NCBI RefSeq assembly: GCF_002043005.1 | Contig: NZ_CP020330.1 | Coordinates: 1,940,001-2,004,000 of the forward strand | Reading direction: 5' to 3' | DNA from: Martelella mediterranea DSM 17316 | GTDB taxonomy: Bacteria; Pseudomonadota; Alphaproteobacteria; Rhizobiales; Rhizobiaceae | DNA: 64,000 nucleotides | Part shown: positions 7,964 through 15,665 of the stretch, in pieces | How positions within the stretch are numbered: position 1 is the stretch's first letter | Layout: every line of letters begins with the position of its first letter | Made by a program: the position numbers and the translations under genes | Notes under the pieces: generated by a model | The model's input: only the letters and a program-made list of their open reading frames with translations | Told to the model about the DNA's origin: nothing | Database searches by the model: none

Positions 7964-8620
7964 TCAGGCAGCAGGACCGGCCGGCTTGCCATAGGCGCCC
8001 TTGTAGGTGCCATCGGCAATGCTCTTCATGATCTCGGCCTCCTTCGCTTCCTGGGCGCGGACGCCCTTCAGCAATTCGGCGGCAATGGACTGCGGAAAGG
8101 CGACCACGCCGTCCTCGTCGCCCACGACAATGTCGCCGGGTTCGATGACGAAGTCGCCGATGGAGACCGGAACGTTGATCTCGCCGGGACCATTCTTGTA
8201 GGGGCCGCGATGGACGGCAGAGCGGGCGAAACACGGAAACGGGTTCTGCGCAAGCGCGCCGGCGTCGCGGATCGATCCGTTGATGACGAAGCCCACGGCC
8301 CCGCGCGATGCGCCGATGGAGGTCATGATTTCGCCGACAAGAGCACGGTTCTCATGCCCCTCGCCATCGACCACAAGAACGTATCCGGGTTGCATCTGGT
8401 CCAACGCTTTATGAATGAGGAGGTTGTCGCCAGCCGGCACCCGCACGGTCAGGGCCGTGCCCACCATTACGCCGTCCATCTTGTGGAAGGGGCGCAGCCC
8501 GACGGCCCCGGGAAGGCGCTCGAGATTATCGCTTATGATCGCTGTTGCGCTGGCGCGGAAGGCTTCGATGATTGCGGGGTCAGCCAGTGCTGCGTTCGGG
8601 AAGATGCGATTTCCGATCAT
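7964..8620 (-). CDS. RraA-family aldolase (HMG/CHA aldolase-like)
   Basis: 218 residues. The fold signature of the RraA/4-hydroxy-4-methyl-2-oxoglutarate aldolase family is present: VLVVDGEGHENRALVGEIMT, then GAVGFVINGSIRDAGAL (the Arg-Asp pair that binds substrate and the divalent metal) and VVGDEDGVVAFPQ. Enzymatic members cleave 4-hydroxy-4-substituted-2-oxo acids to pyruvate plus a second keto acid; RraA itself only inhibits RNase E. The N-terminal half includes ISDNLERLPGAVGLRPF, as in the metabolic branch. Thirteen bases separate it from the upstream aminotransferase, which could supply a 2-oxo acid substrate by transamination. Confidence 0.85.
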   Translation of the reverse strand: MIGNRIFPNAALADPAIIEAFRASATAIISDNLERLPGAVGLRPFHKMDGVMVGTALTVRVPAGDNLLIHKALDQMQPGYVLVVDGEGHENRALVGEIMTSIGASRGAVGFVINGSIRDAGALAQNPFPCFARSAVHRGPYKNGPGEINVPVSIGDFVIEPGDIVVGDEDGVVAFPQSIAAELLKGVRAQEAKEAEIMKSIADGTYKGAYGKPAGPAA

Positions 8621-8632
8621 GATCCGGTTCCT

Positions 8633-9868
8633 TCAAGCGGTGCCCGACTGGCGGGCTTTGTTTTCAAACAGCACCTCACAGGCGGCAACAACATTGGCGC
8701 AGCCCTGCTCGATGGTCTCGATGCCGGTTGCGAAGGAGAGGCGGATATAGGGAGAGAGCCCGTAGGCGCCGCCATCCACAACGGCGACATTTGCCGCTTC
8801 CAGCAGGTAGAGCGCGACGTCCGTGTCGGTCTCGAGCGTCTTTCCGCCCTGCGTGGTCTTGCCGATGAGGCCCGCCACGCAGGGGTATAGATAAAAGGCG
8901 CCGGCAGGCGCGCGCACTTCGAGGCCGGGGGCCTCTCCGAGAAGCTCGACCATCCTGTCTCTGCGCTTGCGATAGAGCGCTGTCGCTTCCTCCACACAGG
9001 TCTGGTCGCCGTCGAGCGCGGCGACGGCCGCAGCTTGGCTGATGGAACTGGGGCAGGTGGTGCTCTGGCTGAGGAGCTTGGTCATGACATCGATCAGCGT
9101 CTTGGGGCCGACCGCATAGCCGATGCGCCAACCCGTCATCGCATAGGCCTTCGAGACCCCGCTGATCACAAGTGAACGGTCCGCCAGGTCCGGCGCGACT
9201 TCGATGATGCTTGGCGAGCGTTCGCCTTCGTAGAACAGGTTTTCGTAAATCTCGTCCGTCATGATCCAGACATGCGGATGGCGACGCAGCACATCGGCCA
9301 GCGCGGCAAGCTCCTCATGTGCGTAATAGGCCCCGGTCGGGTTGTTCGGGGCGTTCAGCACCAGCCACCGCGTTGCAGGCGTTATGGCCGCTTCGAGTGC
9401 CGCCGGCGTGAGCTTGAAGTCATGCTCCGCGCCGCAGGTTACGGTTATGGCCTTGCCGCCCTGCAATCCGACGATATCGGGATAGGAAACCCAGTAGGGG
9501 GCGGGAACGATGACCTCCACGTCCGGCTCGACGGTGGCGGCGAATGCTTCATAGATGAGCTGCTTTGCGCCGCAGCCGATGACCACGTTCTCTGCCTTGC
9601 AGGCAACTCCCTTTTCACGGACGATCTTCCGGGCCACTGCTTCGCGCAGCGCTGGCGTTCCCGCGGACGCGGTGTAATGCGTCTCGCCGTTCTTCATCGC
9701 CGAAATCGCTGCCTCGATGATGTGCGCGGGCGTTGGCTGATCCGGCTCGCCAAGGGTGAAATCGAGAATCTTCCGGCCCGCCGCCTCCAGCTCCGTCACC
9801 ATTTTCTTGGCGGCGATGCTCGCCGACGGTTTCAGCTTTACGACCCTCTCGGCCAGTTTCAGCGTCAT
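8633..9868 (-). CDS. Class I/II PLP-dependent aminotransferase (aspartate aminotransferase-like)
   Basis: 411 residues. Family marks in order: DFTLGEPDQPTPAHI near the N-terminus, GAKQLIYEAFAATVEP, LNAPNNPTGAYY (substrate carboxylate site), MTDEIYENLFYEG (Asp and Tyr contacting PLP), ISGVSKAYAMTGWRIGYAVG with the Schiff-base lysine, and the C-terminal arginine in YIRLSFAT. This is the Ibeta aspartate/prephenate aminotransferase type. It heads the aminotransferase-aldolase-LysR set on the minus strand and is preceded by a 19-base motif shared with the TRAP operon, which suggests that its physiological substrate is the imported compound or a product of it rather than aspartate. Confidence 0.9.
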   Translation of the reverse strand: MTLKLAERVVKLKPSASIAAKKMVTELEAAGRKILDFTLGEPDQPTPAHIIEAAISAMKNGETHYTASAGTPALREAVARKIVREKGVACKAENVVIGCGAKQLIYEAFAATVEPDVEVIVPAPYWVSYPDIVGLQGGKAITVTCGAEHDFKLTPAALEAAITPATRWLVLNAPNNPTGAYYAHEELAALADVLRRHPHVWIMTDEIYENLFYEGERSPSIIEVAPDLADRSLVISGVSKAYAMTGWRIGYAVGPKTLIDVMTKLLSQSTTCPSSISQAAAVAALDGDQTCVEEATALYRKRRDRMVELLGEAPGLEVRAPAGAFYLYPCVAGLIGKTTQGGKTLETDTDVALYLLEAANVAVVDGGAYGLSPYIRLSFATGIETIEQGCANVVAACEVLFENKARQSGTA

Positions 9869-9934
9869 TTCAAGTACCTCGTCGCATGCCGCCTTGCGGC
9901 TTTTGAAAGATCATATTCAAACTAAAATATGAAT

Positions 9935-9953
9935 AATAGCGATAATTATTTAT
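9935..9953. promoter_or_regulatory. Motif copy 1, shared with the upstream region of dctP
   Basis: AATAGCGATAATTATTTAT lies 67-85 bases upstream of the aminotransferase start in an AT-rich stretch that also holds the inverted pair CATATT (9912) and AATATG (9926). It differs in one base from the copy at 13072-13090. Two nearly identical copies before two minus-strand operons of the same locus suggest a common regulator site or a shared promoter element. Confidence 0.5.
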
Positions 9954-10058
9954 GTTTTATCATGAATAATTCGACTTAATTAAGAGTTGCAATTCCCTGT
10001 CTTCCGGCCTCTTCCTATGCCGGGATTTCAGCCTTTGCCGGACGTTACCTGCCGGGAA

Positions 10059-11351
10059 TCAGAGCTTGCTGGGCAGGAAGGTCGCGATCTGTGGGAATGC
10101 CGCCAACAGGAACACAAAGGCGATCATGATCAGGAAGAAGGGGAACACCGCCCTGGCGATCCGCCCGAGCTTCTCGCCCGTCAGGCCCTGGATCACGAAG
10201 AGATTGAGGCCGACCGGCGGGGTGATCTGCGCCATTTCCACGACGATGACTAGGAAGACGCCGAACCATACCTTGTCGTAGCCGACATTCGTGACCAGCG
10301 GCAGCACGATCGGCAGCGTCATGACGATGAGCGACATGCCTTCGAGAAAACAGCCAAGAACGATATAAATCACGACGAGAAGCGCAATCAGCATCATCGG
10401 GCTGAGATCAAGCGCGTTGATCTGCGCGGAGATCGCCTGTGGCAGGCCGAGATAGACAACCGCTGTCGAAAGGAACGAGGCCGCGCCGATGATGAGGCCG
10501 AGCATGCTCGCCGTTCGGGCCGTGCCCAGGCAGGCATCGGTCACGGCCTTGACACTGAGCGTACCCTCGACCGCCATGATCACAAGGGTCGTGAAGACGG
10601 CGATGGCGGCCGCCTCCGACGGGCTTGCCAGACCGCCATACATCGATCCGAGCAGCACGCCCATCAGGATGAAGAAGGGCAGCAGGGTGGGAAAGGCGCG
10701 AAGGCGCTCCTTCCATATGTTTTCCGACGCGTCTTGCTCCGGTTCGTATTGCCGTTTGAGGACGATGGCGCGAATGGCGAGATAGAGAATGAACATGCAG
10801 GCGAGCAGCAGCCCCGGCAGAATGCCCGCCGCGAAAAGCTTCAGCACCGAGGTCTGCGCAAGGACGCCGTAGATGATCAGGATGACGCTGGGTGGAATGA
10901 GGAAGCCCAGCGTACCGGCACCCGCCAGCGATCCCATGACGATCGAGCGTTCATAGCCACGCTTTTCCAGTTCGCGCACGGTAATACGGCCGACGGCGCT
11001 CGTTGTCGCGGCGGAAGAACCCGAGATCAGCGCGAAGAAGGTGCAGCCTATGACATTCGTATGCAACAGGCCACCGGGCAGACGGCGCACCCATGGTTCG
11101 AGCGCGCTGAAAAGCCCGTCGATGAACCGCGAGCGAAACAGAAGCTCAGCCATGAGGATGAAGAGCGGAAGGGCCACCAGTTCCGGTGAGGTGAGGCCGT
11201 TCCACACGGTCTGCGCCAGAATTTTGTCCACCGGCAGGGAGCGGAACAGGGTGAGTCCGCCGATACCCACGCCCATCAGGGCAAGGCCGACCCAGGCGCC
11301 GCTTGTCAGCAGCACCAGGAACAGGAGAATCGTTGTAACAATCGGCATCAT
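10059..11351 (-). CDS. dctM: TRAP transporter large permease subunit (DctM type)
   Basis: 430 residues, almost entirely hydrophobic helices, matching the DctM large subunit that carries the Na+-coupled translocation path. Diagnostic stretches include GGLLHTNVIGCTFFALISGS and SAATTSAVGRI near residue 110, the conserved FALISGSSAATT turn of the family, and ITPPVGLNLFVIQGLTG close to the C-terminus. It follows the small permease by 16 bases. Together with DctQ and DctP it forms a secondary importer for an organic acid. The start ATG at 11351 follows GGAGGGAAG. Confidence 0.93.
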   Translation of the reverse strand: MMPIVTTILLFLVLLTSGAWVGLALMGVGIGGLTLFRSLPVDKILAQTVWNGLTSPELVALPLFILMAELLFRSRFIDGLFSALEPWVRRLPGGLLHTNVIGCTFFALISGSSAATTSAVGRITVRELEKRGYERSIVMGSLAGAGTLGFLIPPSVILIIYGVLAQTSVLKLFAAGILPGLLLACMFILYLAIRAIVLKRQYEPEQDASENIWKERLRAFPTLLPFFILMGVLLGSMYGGLASPSEAAAIAVFTTLVIMAVEGTLSVKAVTDACLGTARTASMLGLIIGAASFLSTAVVYLGLPQAISAQINALDLSPMMLIALLVVIYIVLGCFLEGMSLIVMTLPIVLPLVTNVGYDKVWFGVFLVIVVEMAQITPPVGLNLFVIQGLTGEKLGRIARAVFPFFLIMIAFVFLLAAFPQIATFLPSKL

Positions 11352-11367
11352 TTCTGCTTCCCTCCGC

Positions 11368-11880
11368 TCAGTCGGCGCGTGCGGTTTCGTGCCACGGCAC
11401 CACGAGCGGATTGCCTATGACCGCCTGAACGAGGCGAAGCGCGAGTTGCACAGTCAGCATTGCCGCGCCTGCCGAGACGAAGATTGCCGGAATGATGAGT
11501 GGGACGTCATTGATCGTTCCGGATGTGCGACCGGTGGCGCCATAGCCCCATGCCATCCCGAAAAGTGCTTTTGTCAGGTAGGCCGAGATTGCCAGTCCGA
11601 TTACGGTTGCAACGATTTCGAACAGGCGCGGATTGAGGCCGCGGACCAGCGTGACGCGGATATGCCCGCCGGTCCTGAGCGTGAAGGCCGCACCGAGAAA
11701 GATGGCGCTGATATGAAGATAGGATGCGTATTCCCAGACGAAGGGCAGGCTTGTGCCGGCGAAATTGCGAAGAATGATCTCTGCCATCTGCATGACGGCA
11801 ATGAGCAGGATCGCGGCGCCCGAAAGATAGGCGAGCATGCGGGAAAAGCGATCGACCAGCGAATTGACGGCCTGCCACAT
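11368..11880 (-). CDS. dctQ: TRAP transporter small permease subunit (DctQ type)
   Basis: 170 residues with four predicted membrane segments. Family marks are the first helix (AILLIAVMQMAEIILRNFAG), the WEYASYLHISAIFLGAAFTL segment and RTGGHIRVTLV, the loop conserved in DctQ proteins. I start it at the ATG 11880, which has GGAGA upstream; a longer frame to 11934 adds an unlikely N-terminal extension. It lies between the binding protein and the large permease. A 10-bp hairpin at 11964-11988 separates it from the binding-protein gene. Confidence 0.9.
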   Translation of the reverse strand: MWQAVNSLVDRFSRMLAYLSGAAILLIAVMQMAEIILRNFAGTSLPFVWEYASYLHISAIFLGAAFTLRTGGHIRVTLVRGLNPRLFEIVATVIGLAISAYLTKALFGMAWGYGATGRTSGTINDVPLIIPAIFVSAGAAMLTVQLALRLVQAVIGNPLVVPWHETARAD

Positions 11881-11963
11881 CGGTTTCTCTCCTGGAAAGA
11901 GCGAGGCGGGCGCGGTTTGTCGCAGGCCTGCCATGCGAGCGCCACGTGGGCGGTCAAACGGAT

Positions 11964-11988
11964 TGCGCCGGCCTGTTTGGCCGGCGCA
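11964..11988 (-). terminator. Intercistronic hairpin behind dctP
   Basis: TGCGCCGGCC and GGCCGGCGCA form a perfect 10-bp stem around a five-base loop between dctP (ends 11997) and dctQ (starts 11880). There is no U-tract, so it is more likely a partial terminator or a 3'-end stabiliser that raises binding-protein mRNA above permease mRNA than a full stop. Confidence 0.6.
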
Positions 11989-11996
11989 GGTCTCGA

Positions 11997-12977
11997 TTAC
12001 TGGTTCTGGAACTCTTCGACAACGGCCTTCGCCTTGTCGCCCATTTCGTTGAGGGCGGCTTCACGCAGCGGCGCTGCACGCTCGCGAAGCGCATCGCGGG
12101 TCTCTTCCGAAAGCGTGCCGATCACCATGCCATTGTCGGCAAGGGTCTCCATCGCGTTGGCGTCAACATCCTGTGCTGCCGCCCAGAACTTCGGTTCCAG
12201 TTCCTCGGCGATTGCCGAAATTTGATCCTGCTGTTCCTTGGTCAGTGCGTTCCATGCGTCGAGGTTTACGCTGACGACATTGGTGTTCCAGGTCTGCCGG
12301 GTCGGGTAGGCGTAGCCCAGGAACTCCCAGAATGCGCCGTCGATCGCGGATGGCGAGGAGGTCGCGACGGCATCGATGGCGCCGGCGGCCAGCGAGGGAA
12401 TGACTTCGCCCCAGGGAAGCTGTACCGGCGTCATGCCGGCGGCCTTGAAAATCTCGGTCGAGGACTTGTCGTAGGAGCGGATCTTGATGCCGCTCATGTC
12501 TTCGATCGTGTTGATTTCCTTCTTGGTGAAGATCTGCTGCTGCGGCCACGGAATGGTGAAGAGCACCTTCTGGTTGGCAGCGCCGAACACCTCGTCGAGG
12601 AGCGGACGGTAAGGCTTCTGGAATTCGCGAAGCTCGTCGAAGCTGCCGATCAGGTAGGGCAGGGATTCAAGGCCGAGCAGCTTGTTTTCACCGACCTGCT
12701 GGTTGAGCAGCATGTCGCCGATCGGCACCAGACCATCGCGCACGGCGGAAAACATCTCCGGCCCCTTGAAGCCCAGCGAACCGCCGGGATGCAGCGTGAT
12801 GACGACGTCGCCATTGGTCGCTTCCTTTACCTCATCGGCGAAGATCTGCTCATTCTCGGCAATGTAGTTGTCGGCCGGCCAGGCAAGCGGTAGGTCCCAG
12901 CTGGTCTGGGCCACGGCAGATGTTGCGCCAAGCATCAACGATGCGGTGAATGCGGCCGAGAGCAAGGATTTGATCAT
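11997..12977 (-). CDS. dctP: TRAP transporter substrate-binding protein (DctP type)
   Basis: 326 residues starting at the ATG 12977 with GGGGAA upstream. MIKSLLSAAFTASLMLGATS followed by AVAQ is a Sec signal peptide ending near residue 24. The mature protein has the DctP fold: ENEQIFADEVKEATNGDVVITLHPGGSLG, then IPWPQQQIFTKKEINTIEDM and SYDKSSTEIFKAAGMTPVQL. The conserved substrate-carboxylate arginine appears in the IKIRSYD segment. It captures an anionic ligand in the periplasm and hands it to DctQM. Binding ligand cannot be read from sequence; the adjacent 5-oxoprolinase and aldolase genes suggest a pyroglutamate- or glutamate-like acid. Confidence 0.92.
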   Translation of the reverse strand: MIKSLLSAAFTASLMLGATSAVAQTSWDLPLAWPADNYIAENEQIFADEVKEATNGDVVITLHPGGSLGFKGPEMFSAVRDGLVPIGDMLLNQQVGENKLLGLESLPYLIGSFDELREFQKPYRPLLDEVFGAANQKVLFTIPWPQQQIFTKKEINTIEDMSGIKIRSYDKSSTEIFKAAGMTPVQLPWGEVIPSLAAGAIDAVATSSPSAIDGAFWEFLGYAYPTRQTWNTNVVSVNLDAWNALTKEQQDQISAIAEELEPKFWAAAQDVDANAMETLADNGMVIGTLSEETRDALRERAAPLREAALNEMGDKAKAVVEEFQNQ

Positions 12978-13071
12978 GAATTTCCCCTTTTGCGTTGAGG
13001 GCAAGGTCAAGAGTTTTGCGGAAATGCCCTTCATTATCAGCTATCGAGAGTTTCATAATAGTTCTATTCTG

Positions 13072-13090
13072 AATAGCGATAATAATTTAT
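13072..13090. promoter_or_regulatory. Motif copy 2, upstream of dctP and divergent from the pxp genes
   Basis: AATAGCGATAATAATTTAT matches the copy at 9935-9953 in 18 of 19 positions. It sits 95-113 bases upstream of dctP in the 346-base divergent spacer between dctP and the acc relic, overlapping a perfect CTATTC-T-GAATAG palindrome at 13065-13077. The rest of the spacer is AT-rich and shows no gene. Confidence 0.5.
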
Positions 13091-13323
13091 CGTATTATAT
13101 CTCTTTAATTCATTATTTTAGTGGTGCCTTCTCGTGCTGGCGTCAGAAGGCGTGCCGGCAAAACCTCTGCCTTTAGCCATGTCTTTCAAAGCCGGTAGCG
13201 GGGCTTGCTGGACTGCGGAGGTTAAATCATCTGATTTAAGAATGATTCAAAATGCGAATTTATCGCTTTTTTGCGCGTTCGGTTTTGGCCATGACTTCAT
13301 TGGTAATCTTGGAGACCGAAACC

Positions 13324-13655
13324 GTGAAAATCGACAAGATCAAGGCCTATATCGACCTGGTCCGGAAAGGTGGAATAGCTGAGCTGGAAATCACCGAAGG
13401 TGATACGACATCGCGCGCGGCCAGCCCCTTTCATTCGCCCGGCAGGGTCTGGTTTTTACCGGCCATGCCATCGAGTGCCGCCTCAATGCGGAGGAGCTCG
13501 CGCGGTTGCGCGGCGCATTGCTTGAAATAGTCGTGGAGGGCATAGAGACCAATGTTCCGCTGCACCGCCGCTTGCTTGATGACCAAGGCTTCATGGTCGG
13601 AGGATGCAGCATCCACCATCTGGAGCGCTTATTGAAAGAGCCGCAGGATGCATGA
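13324..13655 (+). pseudogene. Relic accB-accC (biotin carboxyl carrier / biotin carboxylase)
   Basis: A GTG at 13324 with GGAG upstream begins MKIDKIKAYIDLVRKGGIAE, then LEITEGDT, the N-terminus of a biotin carboxyl carrier protein. After about 35 residues the similarity stops. In another frame follows FTGHAIECRLNAE, a biotin carboxylase motif, joined directly to LARLRGALLEIVVEGIETN and VPLHRRLLDDQGF, which in the intact enzyme lie some 60-70 residues later. So the carrier has lost its C-terminal half and the carboxylase nearly everything plus an internal block. The remnant's stop overlaps the pxpB start by 8 bases, showing that the genes were once one operon. Confidence 0.7.
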
Positions 13656-14310
13656 GACCCAACCCTTGCGCTTCAGCCCATTCGGCGAGGCGGCCATCCA
13701 TTGCGATGCGGCCGGCGAGAAGCTCGACCATGCGGTGCAGGAGCGCATCTGGAGCCTGGCCGCGCTTGCCGCCGGCTGGCCGCATGTCCGCGAAGCGGTC
13801 CCGGGCATGAACAATCTTCTTCTGGTTTACGACCCCGAACGTGCCGATTTCGAAGTCATGCGCGCTGCTGTGGAAGAGGCATGGTCAACACTGGACGTGA
13901 GTCGCAGGCAAGGTCGCGTCGTGGAGATCCCGGTTTGCTATGGCGGCGAAGCAGGGGTCGATCTGGAGGAGGTGGCACGCCACGCCGGCCTTTCCGTCGA
14001 GGCTGTCGCCCAACGCCATGCAGCCAGCGAATGCACGGTCTATTGTCTGGGGTCGCAGCCCGGTTTCGCCTATCTCGCCGGCATGGATGAGCGTCTTGCA
14101 ACCCCGCGCCGCGACGTGCCGCGCACGCGCGTCGAAGCGGGCAGCGTGGTGATCGGCGGCGCGCAAACGGGCGTTATTTCCTGCGATTCCCCGTCCGGCT
14201 GGCATATCATCGGTCGAACGGAGATCAGGCTCTTCGACCCGGATCGCGAGGCGCCCATTCTGCTGTCGCCTGGCGACCGTATACGCTTTCGCATTCAGGA
14301 GGTGCGCTGA
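13648..14310 (+). CDS. pxpB: 5-oxoprolinase subunit PxpB (KipI-like)
   Basis: 220 residues. Family sequence includes MNNLLLVYDPERADFEVM in the N-terminal domain, YCLGSQPGFAYLAGMDERLA and PRTRVEAGSVVIGGAQTGVI in the cyclophilin-like C-terminal domain. PxpB pairs with PxpC and, with PxpA, hydrolyses 5-oxoproline (pyroglutamate) to glutamate at the cost of ATP. The ATG at 13648 overlaps the end of the acc relic, and the stop TGATG overlaps the pxpC start. KipI in Bacillus also inhibits the sporulation kinase KinA, but the metabolic role is the general one. Confidence 0.92.
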   Translation: MHETQPLRFSPFGEAAIHCDAAGEKLDHAVQERIWSLAALAAGWPHVREAVPGMNNLLLVYDPERADFEVMRAAVEEAWSTLDVSRRQGRVVEIPVCYGGEAGVDLEEVARHAGLSVEAVAQRHAASECTVYCLGSQPGFAYLAGMDERLATPRRDVPRTRVEAGSVVIGGAQTGVISCDSPSGWHIIGRTEIRLFDPDREAPILLSPGDRIRFRIQEVR

Positions 14311-15293
14311 TGATAACGGTGCTTGCCTCCGGCCCGATGATTACCGTTCAGGACCTCGGGCGTCCCGGCTATCGCGCGTCCGGCGTTGGCCTGACCGGCG
14401 CCATGGATACGCTTGCCCTCAAACTCGCGAACCTTCTGCTCGGCAATGAACCCGGGGCAGCAGGCATCGAGATTGCCGCTTCCGGCCTTACAATACGCTT
14501 CGAGCAGGATATGGTTTTCGCCCTGACCGGGGGCGACTGCAATGCGCGGCTTGGTGAGCGCGCCGTGCCACCCTGGTGGACAATGCTGGCGCGAAAGGGC
14601 GATGTGCTTGCCCTGCAGCCGCCGCGCGATGCCTCTTTTGCTTATCTCGCTGTGGCCGGCGGCTTGTCCGTCGAGCCTGTCTTTGGCTCCGCAAGCACTG
14701 ATCTGAAAGGCCGTTTCGGCGGTCTCGATGGGCGGGCGCTCCGGCCGGATGATCGCCTGCGGGTCAATCCCGCCGCCAATCCCGCGCCTGCGACGAACGG
14801 GCCCGAGGCCGGCTTCGGTCTTTCGCCGAGGCTTTTTGAAAAGACGCCTCACGAGCCGGCAATCCTGCGTATTCTCACTGCCGCCGAATATGATGCGTTT
14901 ACCCCGGAAAGCCGCGATGCCTTATGGGAGAGCGAATGGCGGCTCGAGAGAAACAATAGCCGCGTCGGCTATCGCCTTTCCGGTCCGCAACTGCATCTTG
15001 AAGCGCCGATGGAGCTCTTTTCTCACGGCATTCTGCCGGGCGTGGTGCAGCTTCCACCTTCAGGTCAGCCGGTCGTGCAGATGGCCGATGGCAATACGTC
15101 AGGAGGCTATCCGCGGCTCGGCGTGATCATCGCAACCGATTTGAGGCGACTGGCCCAATCGAGGCCGGGTGAGGCGGTTCGTTTTGTTGAGGTTTCGCAG
15201 CGCGAGGCGCTGGCTGCCGCCCATGAGGAGGACGCTTTCCTTCGCAAGGTCGCACATTTCATATCGCTCGCCGCCATGAGGTCCAAGCCGTGA
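14310..15293 (+). CDS. pxpC: 5-oxoprolinase subunit PxpC (KipA-like)
   Basis: 327 residues, the usual length. It starts MITVLASGPMITVQDLGRPG, the characteristic N-terminus of the biotin-dependent carboxyltransferase-like PxpC/KipA family, and continues with RASGVGLTGAMDTLALKLAN and GIEIAASGLTIRF. Near the C-terminus are ILPGVVQLPPSGQPVVQMAD and SGGYPRLGVI, conserved in the family. It forms the ATP-using complex with PxpB. Start and stop both overlap neighbouring genes (ATGA-type), so translation of pxpB, pxpC and the next gene is probably coupled. Confidence 0.92.
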   Translation: MITVLASGPMITVQDLGRPGYRASGVGLTGAMDTLALKLANLLLGNEPGAAGIEIAASGLTIRFEQDMVFALTGGDCNARLGERAVPPWWTMLARKGDVLALQPPRDASFAYLAVAGGLSVEPVFGSASTDLKGRFGGLDGRALRPDDRLRVNPAANPAPATNGPEAGFGLSPRLFEKTPHEPAILRILTAAEYDAFTPESRDALWESEWRLERNNSRVGYRLSGPQLHLEAPMELFSHGILPGVVQLPPSGQPVVQMADGNTSGGYPRLGVIIATDLRRLAQSRPGEAVRFVEVSQREALAAAHEEDAFLRKVAHFISLAAMRSKP

Positions 15294-15664
15294 AACCAGC
15301 TGAAATTGCGGCGCTTGCAGAGCGCATGCGCGCGGTGGGCGCGTACGGCCTGGACGTGAACATGACGGGTTTTTCTCTCCGTGTCCGGCTTGCCGCCGCT
15401 GCTGCTGCGGAGAGGATTGTTCCGGACCGTGCGCGCAAACAACCCAGCAGTACCGTTGCGGCGGAGACGCCCGGCCTGTTTCGCGCCGCTGAACAGGTTC
15501 GGGGTGGGGCGGTTTCGGCTGGCGATGTGGTTGCTTTTATCGATGCGGGACCGCTGGCGTTTCCGGTTCTGGCCCACCGGGAAGCGCGCCTTGGCCTTCC
15601 TCTCGTGCGGGAGGGAGAGGCTGTGGAATTCGGTCAGGTTCTTTTCGAGCATGAGGAGATCTAG
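15290..15664 (+). CDS. BCCP-like protein lacking the biotin-attachment lysine
   Basis: 124 residues from a GTG that overlaps the pxpC stop by four bases; the pxpA start follows its stop by one base. The plan is that of an acetyl-CoA carboxylase biotin carrier: a short N-terminal helix (IAALAERMRAVGAYGLDVNM), an Ala/Pro-rich linker, then a barrel-like half with PGLFRAAEQVRGGAVSAGDV and EGEAVEFGQVLFEHEEI. In a working carrier the hairpin between these reads EAMKM; here it is DAGPLAFPV, so the modified lysine is gone. The gene is kept open and tightly packed, so it may act as a structural partner of the oxoprolinase rather than as a carboxyl carrier. A relic of the acc genes is the alternative. 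Confidence 0.7.
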   Translation: MKPAEIAALAERMRAVGAYGLDVNMTGFSLRVRLAAAAAAERIVPDRARKQPSSTVAAETPGLFRAAEQVRGGAVSAGDVVAFIDAGPLAFPVLAHREARLGLPLVREGEAVEFGQVLFEHEEI

Positions 15665-15665
15665 C

